A stretch of 64,000 nt of DNA, from contig JAQFVV010006271.1 of assembly GCA_028023455.1 (NCBI GenBank), forward strand, positions 2,627,335 through 2,691,334. The letters run 5' to 3'. This DNA comes from Epiperipatus broadwayi (lineage: Eukaryota; Onychophora; Udeonychophora; Euonychophora; Peripatidae). Position 1 is the first letter of the stretch. Every line of letters begins with the position of its first letter. The notes under the pieces were generated by a model. The model was given only the letters and a program-made list of their open reading frames with translations. It was not told the DNA's origin and ran no database searches. The position numbers were made by a program, and so were the translations under genes. Positions 49,253-61,430 of the stretch are shown piece after piece.

Positions 49253-51790
49253 AATAATAAGACTATAAGATTTTATTGTTAATTTATTCTAACTTGCAAT
49301 TATTTATAACTACAAGTACCATGCGAGTTAGTTTGTTTATCCATTATAATATTCACATTTTTTTTTACCCTTTTACATTAACTTTACAATTAGATTAATA
49401 ATATTATTCATCGTGAGACATATTTAATGTGTTTGAAGCAGATAATAACACAGTAATGATGAAAAAATGTCATAAATTCACTATGGTATCTATTACTGAT
49501 ACATACACCAATTTAAAATAAATAAATGTTTAAATAAAACCAAGACAACACCATGGCAATTAATAATTATAATATAAATTTTATTGCAACACATATGAAC
49601 AAAATAAAACACCAAAATTAAAATGACATTAAAACAATAAATAAGTAAATAAATATATAAAAAATAAATAAATATCTAATGAACACAATATTTACATTTT
49701 AATTTACTCTTTTCAAATTGACTGCCCAAAGTTAATTCTCTTTAATGGAATTTCTATCATCTTTGTTGAAGAAAATAAACATAATTTAAAACAATAAAAC
49801 AAAATAAAGTAAGAATATTCATTTATTTAAGTTAGAATAAATTTATGGACATATCTTTAAAATTTTACACAAATGTAAAATAACTTTATTATTTGGAAAA
49901 CAAAACAACATTTTTTTTATCACGCATACCAGTCAATGTAATCGTGTGCATTTCTTTAATAATTAAAATTTACATTATTTCATTAAATATTAAAATTGTG
50001 GATCTGGAAAAAATTATATGAATTACATATAAAGTACTACTGTGTTTCTGAATTATATTATTATATCTAGTGCTCTACCATCACAAATTAATTATTTATT
50101 TCCCAAAGCCTATTTGTGTACATAATAAATATTTTCTTAGCACTTAAGAACTAAGATCTTATTGTTTTAAAATAACTTCTACTTTATCTGTATGAAACGA
50201 AAATAAAATACATTAGAAGATTTGCCCAGTTTCAAAATCAAAATCTCCTTTATAAGCCATGTGTTGGTTCTCTATCATTTTCTACATTTATCTTAAATCA
50301 TATCAGTATCTAATCATGGAATTACTTATATGTATGCTTTTTTTTAATGATTATTGTTTGCTTTGACATTCATATAGATCTAAATGTGTATACAAACAAT
50401 TATTTAAAATAATTCCATTTCAATATTTTCCATTTTATATATAATTTTTATTTTTAATTGAATATATTTCTTAAACAAATAAAATAAAAGATTGACAGTT
50501 ATTCAATAATTATTTAAGAAATCTTTTAAATCTTATAATAGAACAACATAAAATCAGTAATAAAACAATACTATTTTAATCTTTAATTTGAACTTGAACT
50601 GTACCATTTAGAATCTTATTTAATTAAACAATCCTACCAATTGTGATGTTTTTAGACCCTAATGTAATCAAATATTGAAACTCCCAATGATAATATCCGA
50701 TAATAAAACAGATTAGTTATTCAAATTACTATTTCCACAGTATTATATCCTTGTTTTCATAAAGTAATTATTATTTAACAAATTATAAAACGTAAAAGAT
50801 AGATATAGTTGGAATATGTCCATTATTATTCCAGCCCATTGGAAATAGCATATCCCTCCCCTCTCTTTTTCTTGCTTAATAGTGCATTTTAGCTACCATT
50901 TTCCAAAATGATAAGTAATTTAAAATCTTTTTAGTATACAGTTTGGAGATGATTATTGTCATCTAAATCATTCATGGCTTAGATGTGATGTATTTTTCTT
51001 TCCTGCTTTCTTACTGTCAGAGTAGTTTAATACTGCACATTTGAAATAAATTTATAATAAATAAAAATAAATAAATTAGACCTGCTCCTTTTCACATCTA
51101 TATCAATCTGCCAATAAATTTCTAATCTTGTGATGTCATTAAATAATGTGCACACCGAAACTTCTGATAAACTTAATTGATAAATTTGTCTAAACAGACC
51201 ATGTGTACAAATTATTTTACAACATTTACACAAAACTTAGATAGTTATCACCAGACTAACATATATGCATATGTGAAAAGTGTAGCAGCTCTAATACATA
51301 ACATTAATCTTACCAGACTAAATCTGAAAAAGTACACTTTCAACAATATGAAAAATATAAATTTGTACACAAAAATAAAAATAATATATGCATCAAAGCC
51401 ACCCCCTCCACATCCACAAGGTACAGCATTCTGCTATCACACAAACGGCCACATTTCCCAGAATTTTACTTAAAAATACTATGTATTTTAACTCTGATAT
51501 GAAATTGCAAATAGGCACTAAAACAAAATTACCAAAAAATAAAACTACACAAACAAAAACAAATCTATTCGATGGGTTAAATAAGTTTATTAACTATAAA
51601 AATAATAAGTGTATTTACTACAAAATGAACAGTAATGCAAGTAAAAAAGAAAGAAAATACTTCTATTAACTACTGCCGAAAACTAATAAATGAACAGATA
51701 AAAACAACTTACATCTCCATCAGGTTTTTAAGAAATGAGCAATTAAAGCACGTGTTTATATGATATAACAGCTGCACAGGATTTTGATTG
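49253..51790. other. Intergenic DNA, nothing recognised
   Basis: AT-rich sequence. The open frames at 51027-51233, 51177-51473 and 51388-51669 overlap each other on both strands and have no recognisable motif. Confidence 0.45.
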
Positions 51791-51794
51791 AGAA

Positions 51795-52142
51795 ATGTCT
51801 AAGAACATTTATTTTGTTAAAAAACGAAAAAAAAAATTAGTAAACTTTTATCAAAACTTAAAAAAAAAATCCACTTCTATTAAAATGGAATCAATGAGGT
51901 GGACTGATTTTTTTAATATAGTCCAGAATGCAAAGAAAAACACCATCTTCTCTGTGCAGACAGCAAATCCTACTTCTTCACTTTTAAATGCTTTTAAAAA
52001 AAAAAAAGGTAAACTTTTATTAAAATACAACCAAGGAGGTAAACTTATATTTTTAATATCACCCAGAATGCAAAAGAAAGTGTTACCTTTTTTGTATCTA
52101 TTTTATAATTTCATGCCAGAATTAATATATGTAGTGTTTTAA
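51795..52142 (+). other. Lysine-rich open frame over a worn tandem repeat, probably not a gene
   Basis: The 115-codon frame is the second longest in this part of the window but is dominated by A-run-encoded lysines. It crosses two related units: a stretch containing gtaaacttttat, a-runs and ccagaatgcaaagaaa near 51840-51940, and a second with the same landmarks near 52008-52080. No domain, signal peptide or splice context supports translation. Confidence 0.3.
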
Positions 52143-53590
52143 AAGTAAAATATGGAAATTTCTGGTTGTTATTGTCATGGCAGAATGCAGTACCTTGTAT
52201 GTGTGTGGTGGATCTGGCATTGATGGCATGAAGTGCCATTTTTTCAAAACTCCCAACTACTTGTTTTCATTTAGTATTGCAATTCCAGTTTGAAACAAAA
52301 ACTCACAACTATCTGTTTTTATTTAATATTGTAATAATGTTTTTATAATTTTTGTGTACAATTTTATCATTTATAATTGTTGAAGTTCCAGTGATCATGT
52401 TATTTGATGAGATCACAGTGATGGGATCACAAGTTTAAAAATTTATGGGCAGAATGACAAATATATGAAAAGGCATAGTGCTCTAAAACATACATACCAT
52501 AGACTAAGTAAATGATTTTGTATAAAATGTTTTCACTCACACAGAGAATGAGAAGAAACAGAATGAACTGAAATGAATAATAGATTAACTAAGGCTCACT
52601 TTATGTATAAACACTCAATTGCTTCTATTACTGCATATTCTGAATGTTACCCATTGGAAAACATGTTCTCAGAGCTATGGGAATTTTTCTTCTATAAGTT
52701 GTATGTGGGGCATTAATTATGTATTGTTATCAGAAAGTATTATTTATATCCCAAAGAGTATTATATCAATACGATGATTAAATATAAATAATTCATGTAA
52801 TTTATGAAATAGCAATATATTTTATTCTATAATTGTTTCATGATAGGCATAAAATAACAATAAACAACTTAATAAATAATGAACTATTTATTAAAGAAAA
52901 AAAATTAACTAAATAATTAAACAAATTAATATCAGCACCTTCTTTAGAGATTTTCTTGAATAATTTTCAAGATCGAAATTATAACACGAAGTTTAATACT
53001 TCTTTTCTGTGACTTTACATAACTTCTCAGATGTAAAAACTATTATCATTAATTTCTATGTAATGTCTCTAGAAATAGATTCATTCACTTTATTCTGGGT
53101 GAATCACCATATAATCTGTTCGGTGAAACAATTAAATTCTAAATGTTTTATTCTTCTAGTTCATTACTGAATAAAAGATATCATTTTTAACTGCTTCAAA
53201 TTTCAGTTTTTCACTCTTTTGTTTTATTGAGAGTTCAATATTTTTTTTTATTTATTTATTTCAATAATCAAAAGAAAACAATGTAAAACAATAAGGGTTT
53301 TTGCTTTAGTCTATCTTATTGTCTATCTGGAAAGTCTTTCTTCTTCCTTTAATTAAGGGTCATTAAATGCAATTACACATAATATTTTATTTCTTCTTAA
53401 ACAGATGTTGGCAGTTCTTTTAAGGAGTTCCATTTATTTATAGCAATCTTTACTAGTTGATAGGGTAGATACTGGACAATGCACTAAACATAAGAACTAA
53501 TGAACTATTTGCTTTCATCTAACACTTCATAATACATAAAAATCTAAATATAAAAATTATTTTTATCATTTGTAATAAATTAAAGTAGTT
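52143..53590. other. Intergenic DNA, nothing recognised
   Basis: AT-rich sequence; possible worn end of the - strand Penelope-like copy at its right boundary. Confidence 0.4.
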
Positions 53591-53599
53591 ACAAATTTC

Positions 53600-55350
53600 C
53601 TCTACAAATTAGCATGCCAGGCTATTCAAGATTTTGGTGTGTGTGAATCTCTTTATAGTATTGGCTATGGCAAAACTTGCAGTCCAGGGCACAAAGAAAA
53701 TGTGTTTTGTCTTCATGATTAATCATATCCTTAAAATTATTGATAAGTATACTTAGTGACCAAGGCTATATGAAGCCAATATTAAATCTGTGTGCAAAAT
53801 GGATATCATCTTTGAGTATTATTAAATATCCTTATCTGTCTGTCAAGGTTGGTGCTTGAGTAACCAAATCTAATCAACTATTTTTTATAGCATTCTTTAT
53901 TATCTCTTCTATCCTCTTCAAATTTATACAGTTTTTTTTATTCCTAGACAGAAAGACTTTAAAGCCAGCCATTTTATATCAGAAGGAGATTCCAGATTGT
54001 GGATGAAAGGACCTCCTGACACTAAGAGATTTCACAACCATTGAATAATCAATAGTTTTCTTTCACCCTACCATCCTCAAGTCTAAAAATTTGATAGATT
54101 ACATACTTGCCTCTTCCTCCATAGTTCACATAATTTCTGGTAATTGTTTCAATTTGTCAAACATCTCCTGGATAACCTTGGGAAGCACAAACAAAGATGT
54201 CATCCACCTGTCTAGTGTATATCATGTTTTTATCAGTGTCCAAGAAAGGCTGAACAACCTATTAATAATAAAATCCATTGCAATGCTGTGTATTACAGTA
54301 CTGATTAATAAGACCAAGGGACAATTTATGTTCATAATAAAATATTTGTATTTAAATATGGTGTGCAAAATTATCATTAATCCACCATCACATTTCCATG
54401 ATAAACTGTGTTCTCTTATCACTAATCATGTTACATTTCTGTAGTTTATGTATAACATTGATTGATCATATGAAAGTGACCGAATCATAGAGCTCAGTCA
54501 CATAACAATAAGCCATTCTGAACCCTTCATGTATATTTATATTTTTAATAATATTAAGAAAATAAAAAGATGACTTAATCATCAGCTTTCTGCAGTCGAG
54601 TTTTGACTGCAGCCAATTTGCAATCATTTTGTCTGCAAGATTATAATATGCTACACCAAGTAGATCATAAGTCTTAGTGGACAATTTTCCTTGTGGAGTT
54701 TTACATTTACAAATATGAGTGGAATGACTGTGGTGGAATGGTATATTTTTAAATAATCAACATGCGCAAAAGCTTTGCCATCACATTTTTTATAAACACT
54801 GGAAATAAACTTGCCTTTTGTCTCTTAAGGTTATAATCATTTATTAGTTTCAATTTATTAAGACCAATTTGCTGTTGAACTTTTTTGATATACACAGCTT
54901 TCTTTCGTAGCACAAATCGATAGATTACCTTTTTAAAGACACACAAATTCCTTTCTTGTTAAACATTGATTAAAGTTCTTATTCCTTTTATTCAAACATC
55001 AATTAGACAGGGAACTATTGCTATAATCAAGTAACTTGTTTGCATTGTTTAAGAATAAAATCTTTATTAGCATATCTATCCATTGCATTTTCAAAATCCA
55101 CTGCTAGTTCTATTTGGGAGTTATAACAGCCTCTCCCAAAAATTGATACCTAATCAAATAGTGAAAGTTGACAGTTTGTGAGCTCATCACATAATTAGTT
55201 AACAACATTTGAAATGTCCATTAAATCTGACAACACAATGCCATACTTTCCCATTAAGAAGGTGGACTTCTTGTTAAACTTATTATTTATTTCTCATTGC
55301 AGCACATCTCTGAAATATATCTTAAGATGTCATATATTGTTAGCTTAACA
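53600..55350 (-). pseudogene. Decayed Penelope-like element with reverse transcriptase and endonuclease, - strand
   Basis: Reading from high to low coordinate on the - strand: KTYDLLGVAYYNLADKMIAN lies near 54680-54620. Next comes VIHSIAMDFIINRLFS (about 54290-54240), corresponding to the SPLLANIVMDFI turn. Then comes RQVDDIFV (about 54205), the catalytic YVDD motif in damaged form, and IKFLDLRM (about 54090). Finally ALDCKFCHSQYYKE (about 53690) corresponds to the GIY-YIG core, with YIG eroded. This order of reverse transcriptase then endonuclease is diagnostic of Penelope-like elements. The endonuclease end is also the inverted match of 56200-56420. Multiple frameshifts make it inactive. 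Confidence 0.75.
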
Positions 55351-55631
55351 TTCTTTGAGTGTTTATGGTTTTACTTAATTGATAATTTATATCCTTGGCA
55401 ATAAACTTCACAAGGTGTAATTTAAGAGAAAATAATACGTGTTAGAATATTAACTGACCAATTAATTTGAATGTCACAACATTTCAGAAAAATGCTATAT
55501 TTAATGGACGACTGTGAAGCTGACACAAACCCACTATAATTAAACATTAATAAGACTTCAAAATGTAAACTAGATTATGAGTGTAAACCATAGATAGTAT
55601 GTAAGAAAAAAAACTGAAAATTAAATAGAGT

Positions 55632-55910
55632 AACAAATTTAAAAAAAAAAAAAAACTTTATTATTTGCTAAGCCAGGCATTTGATGCGGTATAACTTTGT
55701 CAAAGTATGACCAAGAAATAAAATTCGCAAAATATTAGCAGTATCCATCTGTGTAAAATTTAAATTGAACTGACCACTGATTATTATAAATTTGTACATT
55801 TGCATGTGAAAAGATTCAGGATATGTTGTCATATTAAATGACCAGGGTTTACTAAGAGGAATAATGTAGGTTCTTATATTTATAGAGTTCTGGGAATTGA
55901 TAATATGCCA
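55632..55910 (-). mobile_element. Penelope-like 3' end, - strand, arm of an inverted repeat
   Basis: This segment is the reverse complement of 56553-56838: both contain ttcccagaactctataaa, ttcaatttaaattttacaca-like and gctaatattttgc.aatttt phrases in the same order. It appears to be the end of the endonuclease and the 3' tail of the same family as the + strand copy on its right. Confidence 0.8.
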
Positions 55911-56199
55911 GGGATAAAATAAATATATTACTTTCCAACTAATAAAAATTATATTTAATTAAAATACATGACATCACATTTGGTTTTTAAGTTTACTGAT
56001 AATAATTAAACCAATTATTCTGTATTATGCAGGCTTCTTAATTAAAAAGTTATATCAGATTACTATTATATTTCTAGATACATCATCTAACTATGTAGTG
56101 CTGGACAAAGCTATGACATGTGAAAGATAGATTTTTATCTGAATTGATATATCATGAAGACTATGATGCTAAGCCATGGATTGCCATGCTGTATATTCA

Positions 56200-56840
56200 T
56201 AACATATACTCAAAAATAATATCCATTTTGCACATGGACTTTAATATTGGCTGCATGTACCCTTTGTCACTAAATAGAAATCAATAATTCCAAGGATAGG
56301 ATTAATCATGAAAACAGGACTCAATTGGTTTATGTCCTGGACTTCATGTTTTGCCATGGTAGATACTATAGATAGACCCACACAAACCTAAAATCTCGAA
56401 TAGCCAATTTGTATAATATAGCCAAACCTATCAGTCCTTATAGTTCAGTATTTATTAACCATGAAAATAACTCTGGTCATTCTTTTAAACCTGCCAACAC
56501 TAAAATCACATGCTTTGAAAATAATAAAAAATGGAAAATAAAAGAAACTTGGCATATTATAAATTCCCAGAACTCTATAAACATAAGAGGATATAGAGTT
56601 TGCCTTAATAAACAATAGTCATTAAATATAATGACATAGTCCGAATTTTTGGCATGCAAATATGAAATGTACAGTAATTAACAGCAGTTCATTTTAAATT
56701 TTACACAGAGATGGAGATTGCTAATATTTTGCTAATTTTATTTCTTGGTTGTGCTTTGACAAAGATACGCCATATGACAAAAAAAAAAAAACAGCACATC
56801 GAAAGTCTGGCTTCGCAAATGATAACATTTTTTAGACTTA
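56200..56840 (+). pseudogene. Penelope-like GIY-YIG endonuclease and 3' end, + strand
   Basis: A frame from about 56315 to 56617 reads VYVLDFMFCHGRYYR, one stop, then LKSRIANLYN and HENNSGHSFKPANTKITCFE, ending KETWHIINSQNSIN. This is the GIY-YIG core, the arginine-containing helix and the C-terminal part with its glutamate. The YIG triplet is YYR, so the site is damaged. The 3' tail (56618-56838) contains an extra catatgac-A13 segment absent from the inverted partner at 55632-55910. The 210-base open frame at 56409 is part of this domain, not a gene. Confidence 0.75.
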
Positions 56841-57556
56841 AATTTATTACAGTATTTGAATTTTAGTTTTTTCTTACATATTATCAATGGTTTAGAATCA
56901 TAATCTAGTTTTTTTTATAGAGAAAGTAATAATTGTGAATATTGAATACCTTTTTTAACTGATTTTGGTTTAAATTTTTTTTACTGATTTTAAAATGGCC
57001 CAGGGATAGTTTTATTTTGAAAGAAAAAGGGGGGAAATTTTAAATATTTTTTCCTTTTAAGTGAAATATTTTTTTAAGATTTGATTATTATTATTTAAAA
57101 GAATCAGAAGAGATGCATATTATATGTTTGTCATATCAGTATGTGAAATTGGGTTTGTCACATTATTCATATACTAATTTCAAAATTTGATGATTATATT
57201 GCTTATTTTTCTTTAAAAAATAGTAGGTTCTGAATAATTTTTTTATATCGTTATTCTTCAATGACTGATTTCATTATTGATTGATACTTTGAGGAATTTA
57301 TAGGTTATTCCATTGAAACTAATTAATGCTGGATAGATGAGATATTACTTATGTGTAATTATTTTGTTCCCAATATTAATCACAATTTCTAATATCTTTG
57401 TGATTCCGAGATAGTTGAAGCATAGTAGTATTTACAATATATATATAATTATAATTGAAATAATATTTTTAACGGTTTACACACAATTACAAATAATCTT
57501 TAAATCCGCAGAAGTACTTTCGGTTACTTTCTAACCTGCTTCAACTGCCATTAAAT
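56841..57556. other. Spacer between Penelope-like copies, nothing recognised
   Basis: AT-rich sequence with no legible domain. Confidence 0.4.
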
Positions 57557-58085
57557 TCAAAAACTAAAAGCGGAAGCAAACGTCATCAATTCAATTTCCA
57601 CGAATCGTATTTTAATGTTAGAAGCTTGTCGATTTATTAAATGCGTTTTATTTCTGTTTATAAAAATTGCCTCTTTAATTTTTCTTTTACTATGGTTTTT
57701 CTCCTCGTGAAGAATTTTAACATTTTCAAAATTAAATTTAAATTTATATTTACATGTTTTTTTCATGATCGAAGAAAACTGAAGAAGATATTAAATCACC
57801 ATTATTTTTATTTTTTACACGTTTATATAACAATTCGTGTTCCTTCAATCTTTTCTCAATGCTGCACCTAGATTCACCTATATATGATAGCATACAATCA
57901 TAAAAAAAAAAATTGATATATGACATTACTTTTTTGCTTGACAGGTATGACATCCTTAGAATTATTAACTAATTTATTAATATTGTTTGGAACGTAGAAT
58001 GAAACATTAAATACATTCTTATATAAATCCTTAAAAAATTTTACTTGTGGATTTGAAATAAATGGAATAGGATATCTATGTTTAT
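57557..58085 (-). pseudogene. Penelope-like GIY-YIG endonuclease, - strand, second family
   Basis: From 58085 downward the - strand reads KHRYPIPFISNPQVKFFKD, then NNINKLVNNSKDVIPVKQK, the linker before the nuclease. After a frame change at an A9 run near 57905 comes CMLSYIGESRCSIEKRLKEH with an intact YIG and the R..EH stretch. After another frame change near 57760 comes FENVKILHEEKNHSKRKIKE, the C-terminal part with its glutamate. Only these few frame changes separate it from an intact domain. Its residues differ clearly from the + strand copy next to it, so two families meet at 58085. Confidence 0.75.
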
Positions 58086-58690
58086 TAAAATGCTATAATA
58101 TAAAAACAGTATTTTCTATTCATCAAAAGATCAACAATATAGTAACCAAGCCTAAGGATTTTATCCCTCTTGAATCTCATGGTGTTTATCAAATCTCATG
58201 TGAAAATTGTAAAGCTTTTTACATAGGTATGAATAATCATCACATCAGTGTTAGGAGAGATGAGCATGCTAATGCAGTTAAACAACACTCATCATCATCA
58301 GCCTCTCACTACATACTACAGATTCAGGTCATAAAATTGATTTTTCTAGTATAAGGATCATATCCAGTTGTGATAATCTCTACCAGTGCAAAATTAGAGA
58401 AGCCATTGAGATAATGAAAATGCCAAATTGTATCAATAAACGAGATGATACATGCAAACTTCCTCCTATTTGGAAATGTTTTTTTTTTATAAAACATTCT
58501 TAATTTAACATTTTTGCTATTGGTGGAACTTTAACGCTTTTTTCAAATCAGTGATTGTAGTGCCTCTACAACCGTCTTTCTACCTTTTATTACCAAGTAG
58601 ATGACTTGTGTTATCAAGTCGAAATGTCGCTATATCAATATTTAAATGCTTTAACAAGGATGAACCCGCAAAATGTCTTTTATATGTATA
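58085..58690 (+). pseudogene. Penelope-like endonuclease and 3' tail, + strand (copy 2 of the family at position 1)
   Basis: From about 58085 the + strand reads LLKCYNIKTVFSIHQK, then TKPKDFIPLESHGVYQISC and NCKAFYIGMNNHHISVRRDEH, matching the element at 1-449 residue for residue over long stretches. A frameshift follows near 58305, after the serine run, and another near 58480. The tail from about 58540 to 58690 matches 450-600. It is thus a broken copy of the element at the left window edge, in the same orientation 58 kb away. Confidence 0.8.
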
Positions 58691-59640
58691 TGGTGGTTTT
58701 CTATAAAATTATTTAAAAGTAAAAATTACTTTTAAATTCTACATACTCACTCTATATATTTTAATTAATTTTATTGATAGCTAATACACTCAAGGTTTTA
58801 GATAACCAAAAGAATAGATAATAATCAACATTGATATAATGATTCCAGCATTTTTGATATAGAATTCTTTTTATAGTTATCTTATGACTTATGAAAGTGT
58901 ATGCAGATAAAATATTGATGATTGCTTTTATAAAATGACTTAAGTTTGGCAATCTGGATGATGACTCGCATCAGATTTTAACATGTATCTCTTCATGTAT
59001 CTTTTCTACATCCATTCAAAAAATGACTGTTAAACTATTAATGATTATTGCTGTTGATGTTAGGTTTACAACTTGTATATATTGTAGCTATTATATTGAC
59101 TACGCCAATGTTACATTATTGTATGTTTCAAAATAATAATGTGAGATATTCATTTATTTATTTTTCCATTTCATTAAAAATAAATACACTGAATTTATTA
59201 TGAAGATAAACTCAAAAAAGGTTTATTAAATGCAGTTAAAATATTGATATGTAAATCAACCGAAAAAATATTATGAGATAGATCTTTTTCTTATTCTCTT
59301 CCCCTCTTTCTTGAAGCAGAAAAAGAAATCAAAATGAATTAACTATTAAATAATCCTTTATATACATCAAAAGTGAAAATTATTGTTTTTTATTATTCAT
59401 TTAAAGTGCTGGAAAGATTTTATGAATTAAGGTTTAGATGTAAATAGCTCATTATTTCTAACCCTAGTGCAATTATCTAATCTACATTCCTTCTCAACTG
59501 GTTTTAAAACTACTAATAATTAATGAAACTCATAAATGGATAAAATAAGAAACTGTGCACGGATGATGTGGTGAAAAGAAAGTAGAGATCGGAGAAGTAG
59601 GATCGAACTTGGAGAGACCTTCATTCCACAGTGTATTGAT
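58691..59640. other. Intergenic DNA, nothing firmly recognised
   Basis: AT-rich sequence. A patch at 59555-59645 on the - strand contains caagttcgatcc, which resembles a tRNA B-box, but no A-box or cloverleaf could be fitted. Confidence 0.4.
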
Positions 59641-59648
59641 AATGGTTG

Positions 59649-59649
<1 letters not shown>

Positions 59650-59680
<31 letters not shown>
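59650..59680. repeat. (CA)n-(TA)n compound microsatellite
   Basis: A run of CA dinucleotides passes into TA dinucleotides, as at 23074-23104. Confidence 0.95.
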
Positions 59681-59859
59681 CTATCTTTAAAGCTGTTTAT
59701 AAAATGTTTTTATTTAAAACACATGATCATATAAGAAAATTAAATATCTATTAAATTGTTTTTCTAAAACATGTAAATTTTTTCAGTATTATAAACAAAA
59801 AATCTCCTAGCAATTTATTGTGAATAATTTAACAAAAGTTGCGATGAGTGCAACTTTAA

Positions 59860-59891
59860 TATCTGTTAAATAATATATTATTTAACAGATA
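59860..59891. repeat. Perfect 32-base palindrome
   Basis: The sequence from 59860 to 59891 equals its own reverse complement; each half is tatctgttaaataata. There is no loop, so it could extrude as a cruciform or form a tight hairpin in RNA. Confidence 0.95.
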
Positions 59892-60536
59892 CAAAATCAA
59901 ATTTATTAACTAGCACAGTTTACCAACTTCTTTAACACTAATGTAATTTCAGGATATATATTTAACTTTATTTATCGATCTTTTCAATTTTTGTTTTTAT
60001 TTAAATGCATACTTATTTTAATTAAGGTAATTATTATTCATCTTTACTGTGATTTTTATATAAAGTTATTAATTTTTGTATAACGTATGTGAAAATATAT
60101 GCCTTTGTATATAAAATCATCAAAAGTGTATAGAATTGGTAAAGGCAATAATAGCACATCGGTCTTTTGACTCTATATTTACTAGGAATTCTGGACTTGG
60201 ATCAAGATATCAATGGGATATGCTACTATGAAATTTATTATTTATGGTATTTTTTTTATTTTTTTAAATAAACTTTATTAGTTATATGAAAAAGTGTTTA
60301 CACTATATACAATTTGACATAATAGGTAAACCAAAAATGTTATTATTGTTTTTGCAACATTTTAATTATTAATCTGTCTTATATGTTAGCATAGCTGTTA
60401 AAACTCCTATTGCATTACTTGATATAAAATTTTTCTTAGACAGTATTTAAGAGATTTAATTTAAAAGTCGAAAATTATTATTTTAATTTTAAAATATATC
60501 ATGCTTAGAGTAATCCATATTGTTTAAAATATATTT
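59892..60536. other. Intergenic DNA, nothing recognised
   Basis: AT-rich sequence. A patch near 60140-60200 weakly recalls a tRNA-Lys anticodon arm (ggtcttttgactc) but does not fold as a tRNA. Confidence 0.4.
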
Positions 60537-61430
60537 GTAATTAAATTAAAGAGAAAGGATTTCACCTTTTCACATATGTGTTTCAATAATTTGTATAATA
60601 GCTCAACAATCTCCTGTTGAATGCCGAAGAAACTCTCAAACCCAAACACAAGATAGAGACTTTATAGAGATAAGAGTGACGGTCTTATCTTTAACCTAAA
60701 TTCTTACTTATATAGACCAATGTGAAGCACCTTGGTTTGAAAGAATAAAGATGTTACTCTGTTCACTTTTACAGCCATTGTTTTCTTTCGGTACATTAAT
60801 ATCCATGAAATCTTTTGATTTACTACAAGTCAATTTTCAGAATTAATAAAAACTATGTAATGTTAAAATTTATTTATTAAGGACAGGACACATGTAGTTA
60901 AAGAGAATGGATTTCACCTTCTCACATATGTGCCTTGGGTTTGAGAGTTTTTTCTGTACTCAATGTGATATTGTTGAGCTATTATATAAATAATTAAGAT
61001 GCATATGTGAAAAGCTGAAATCCCTTCTCTTTAATTACATATATCTTATGCACTTAATAAATAAATTTAAATGTTACATAGTTTCTATTAAACCTAAAAA
61101 ATGATTTGTAGTAAATTGAAAGATTTCACATATGTTAATGTATGAAAAAAAGTAATTATTGTAAAAGTGAACAGAGTAATAACTTACACTTTCAAACCAA
61201 GATGCTTCAAATTGGTATATATAAGTAAAAATTTAGGGTAAAGATAAGACAAACACTCTTATCTTTATAAAGTCTCTATCTTGTGTTTGTGTTTAAGAGT
61301 TTCCTTTGTATACAATGTGACATCATTGAGCTGATATATAAATTATTAAGATGGATATATGAAAAGATGAATTCCTTTCTTTTTAATTGCATACTTCCTT
61401 TGTGCTTAATAAATAAATTTGAATGTTATA
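60537..61430. repeat. Nested long foldback element, about 360-400-base arms
   Basis: The left arm (about 60537-60935) and right arm (about 61000-61390) are diverged reverse complements. Landmarks: acacaagatagagactttat / ataaagtctctatcttgtgt, actctgttcacttttaca / gtaaaagtgaacagag, and ttggtttgaaag / ctttcaaaccaa. The centre (60934-61000) is itself an inverted copy of 60583-60648 (tagctcaacaat / attgttgagcta, ctctcaaaccca / tgggtttgagag), so alternative hairpins can form. No transposase is seen. It looks like a foldback transposon into which, or by which, a second copy was added. Confidence 0.88.

Noticed and set aside
51795-52142. 115-codon lysine-rich frame as a gene
   Set aside because: Its residues come from A-runs in a worn tandem repeat, and there is no domain, signal or splice context.
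54091-54444. 117-codon + strand open frame
   Set aside because: It is the antisense shadow of the - strand Penelope-like reverse transcriptase remnant around 54090-54440.
59555-59645. Possible - strand SINE from a B-box-like caagttcgatcc
   Set aside because: No A-box or tail could be found, and a single B-box-like word is weak evidence.
60130-60200. Possible tRNA-Lys-like segment
   Set aside because: Only the anticodon-loop words resemble a tRNA; stems do not pair and no B-box is present.
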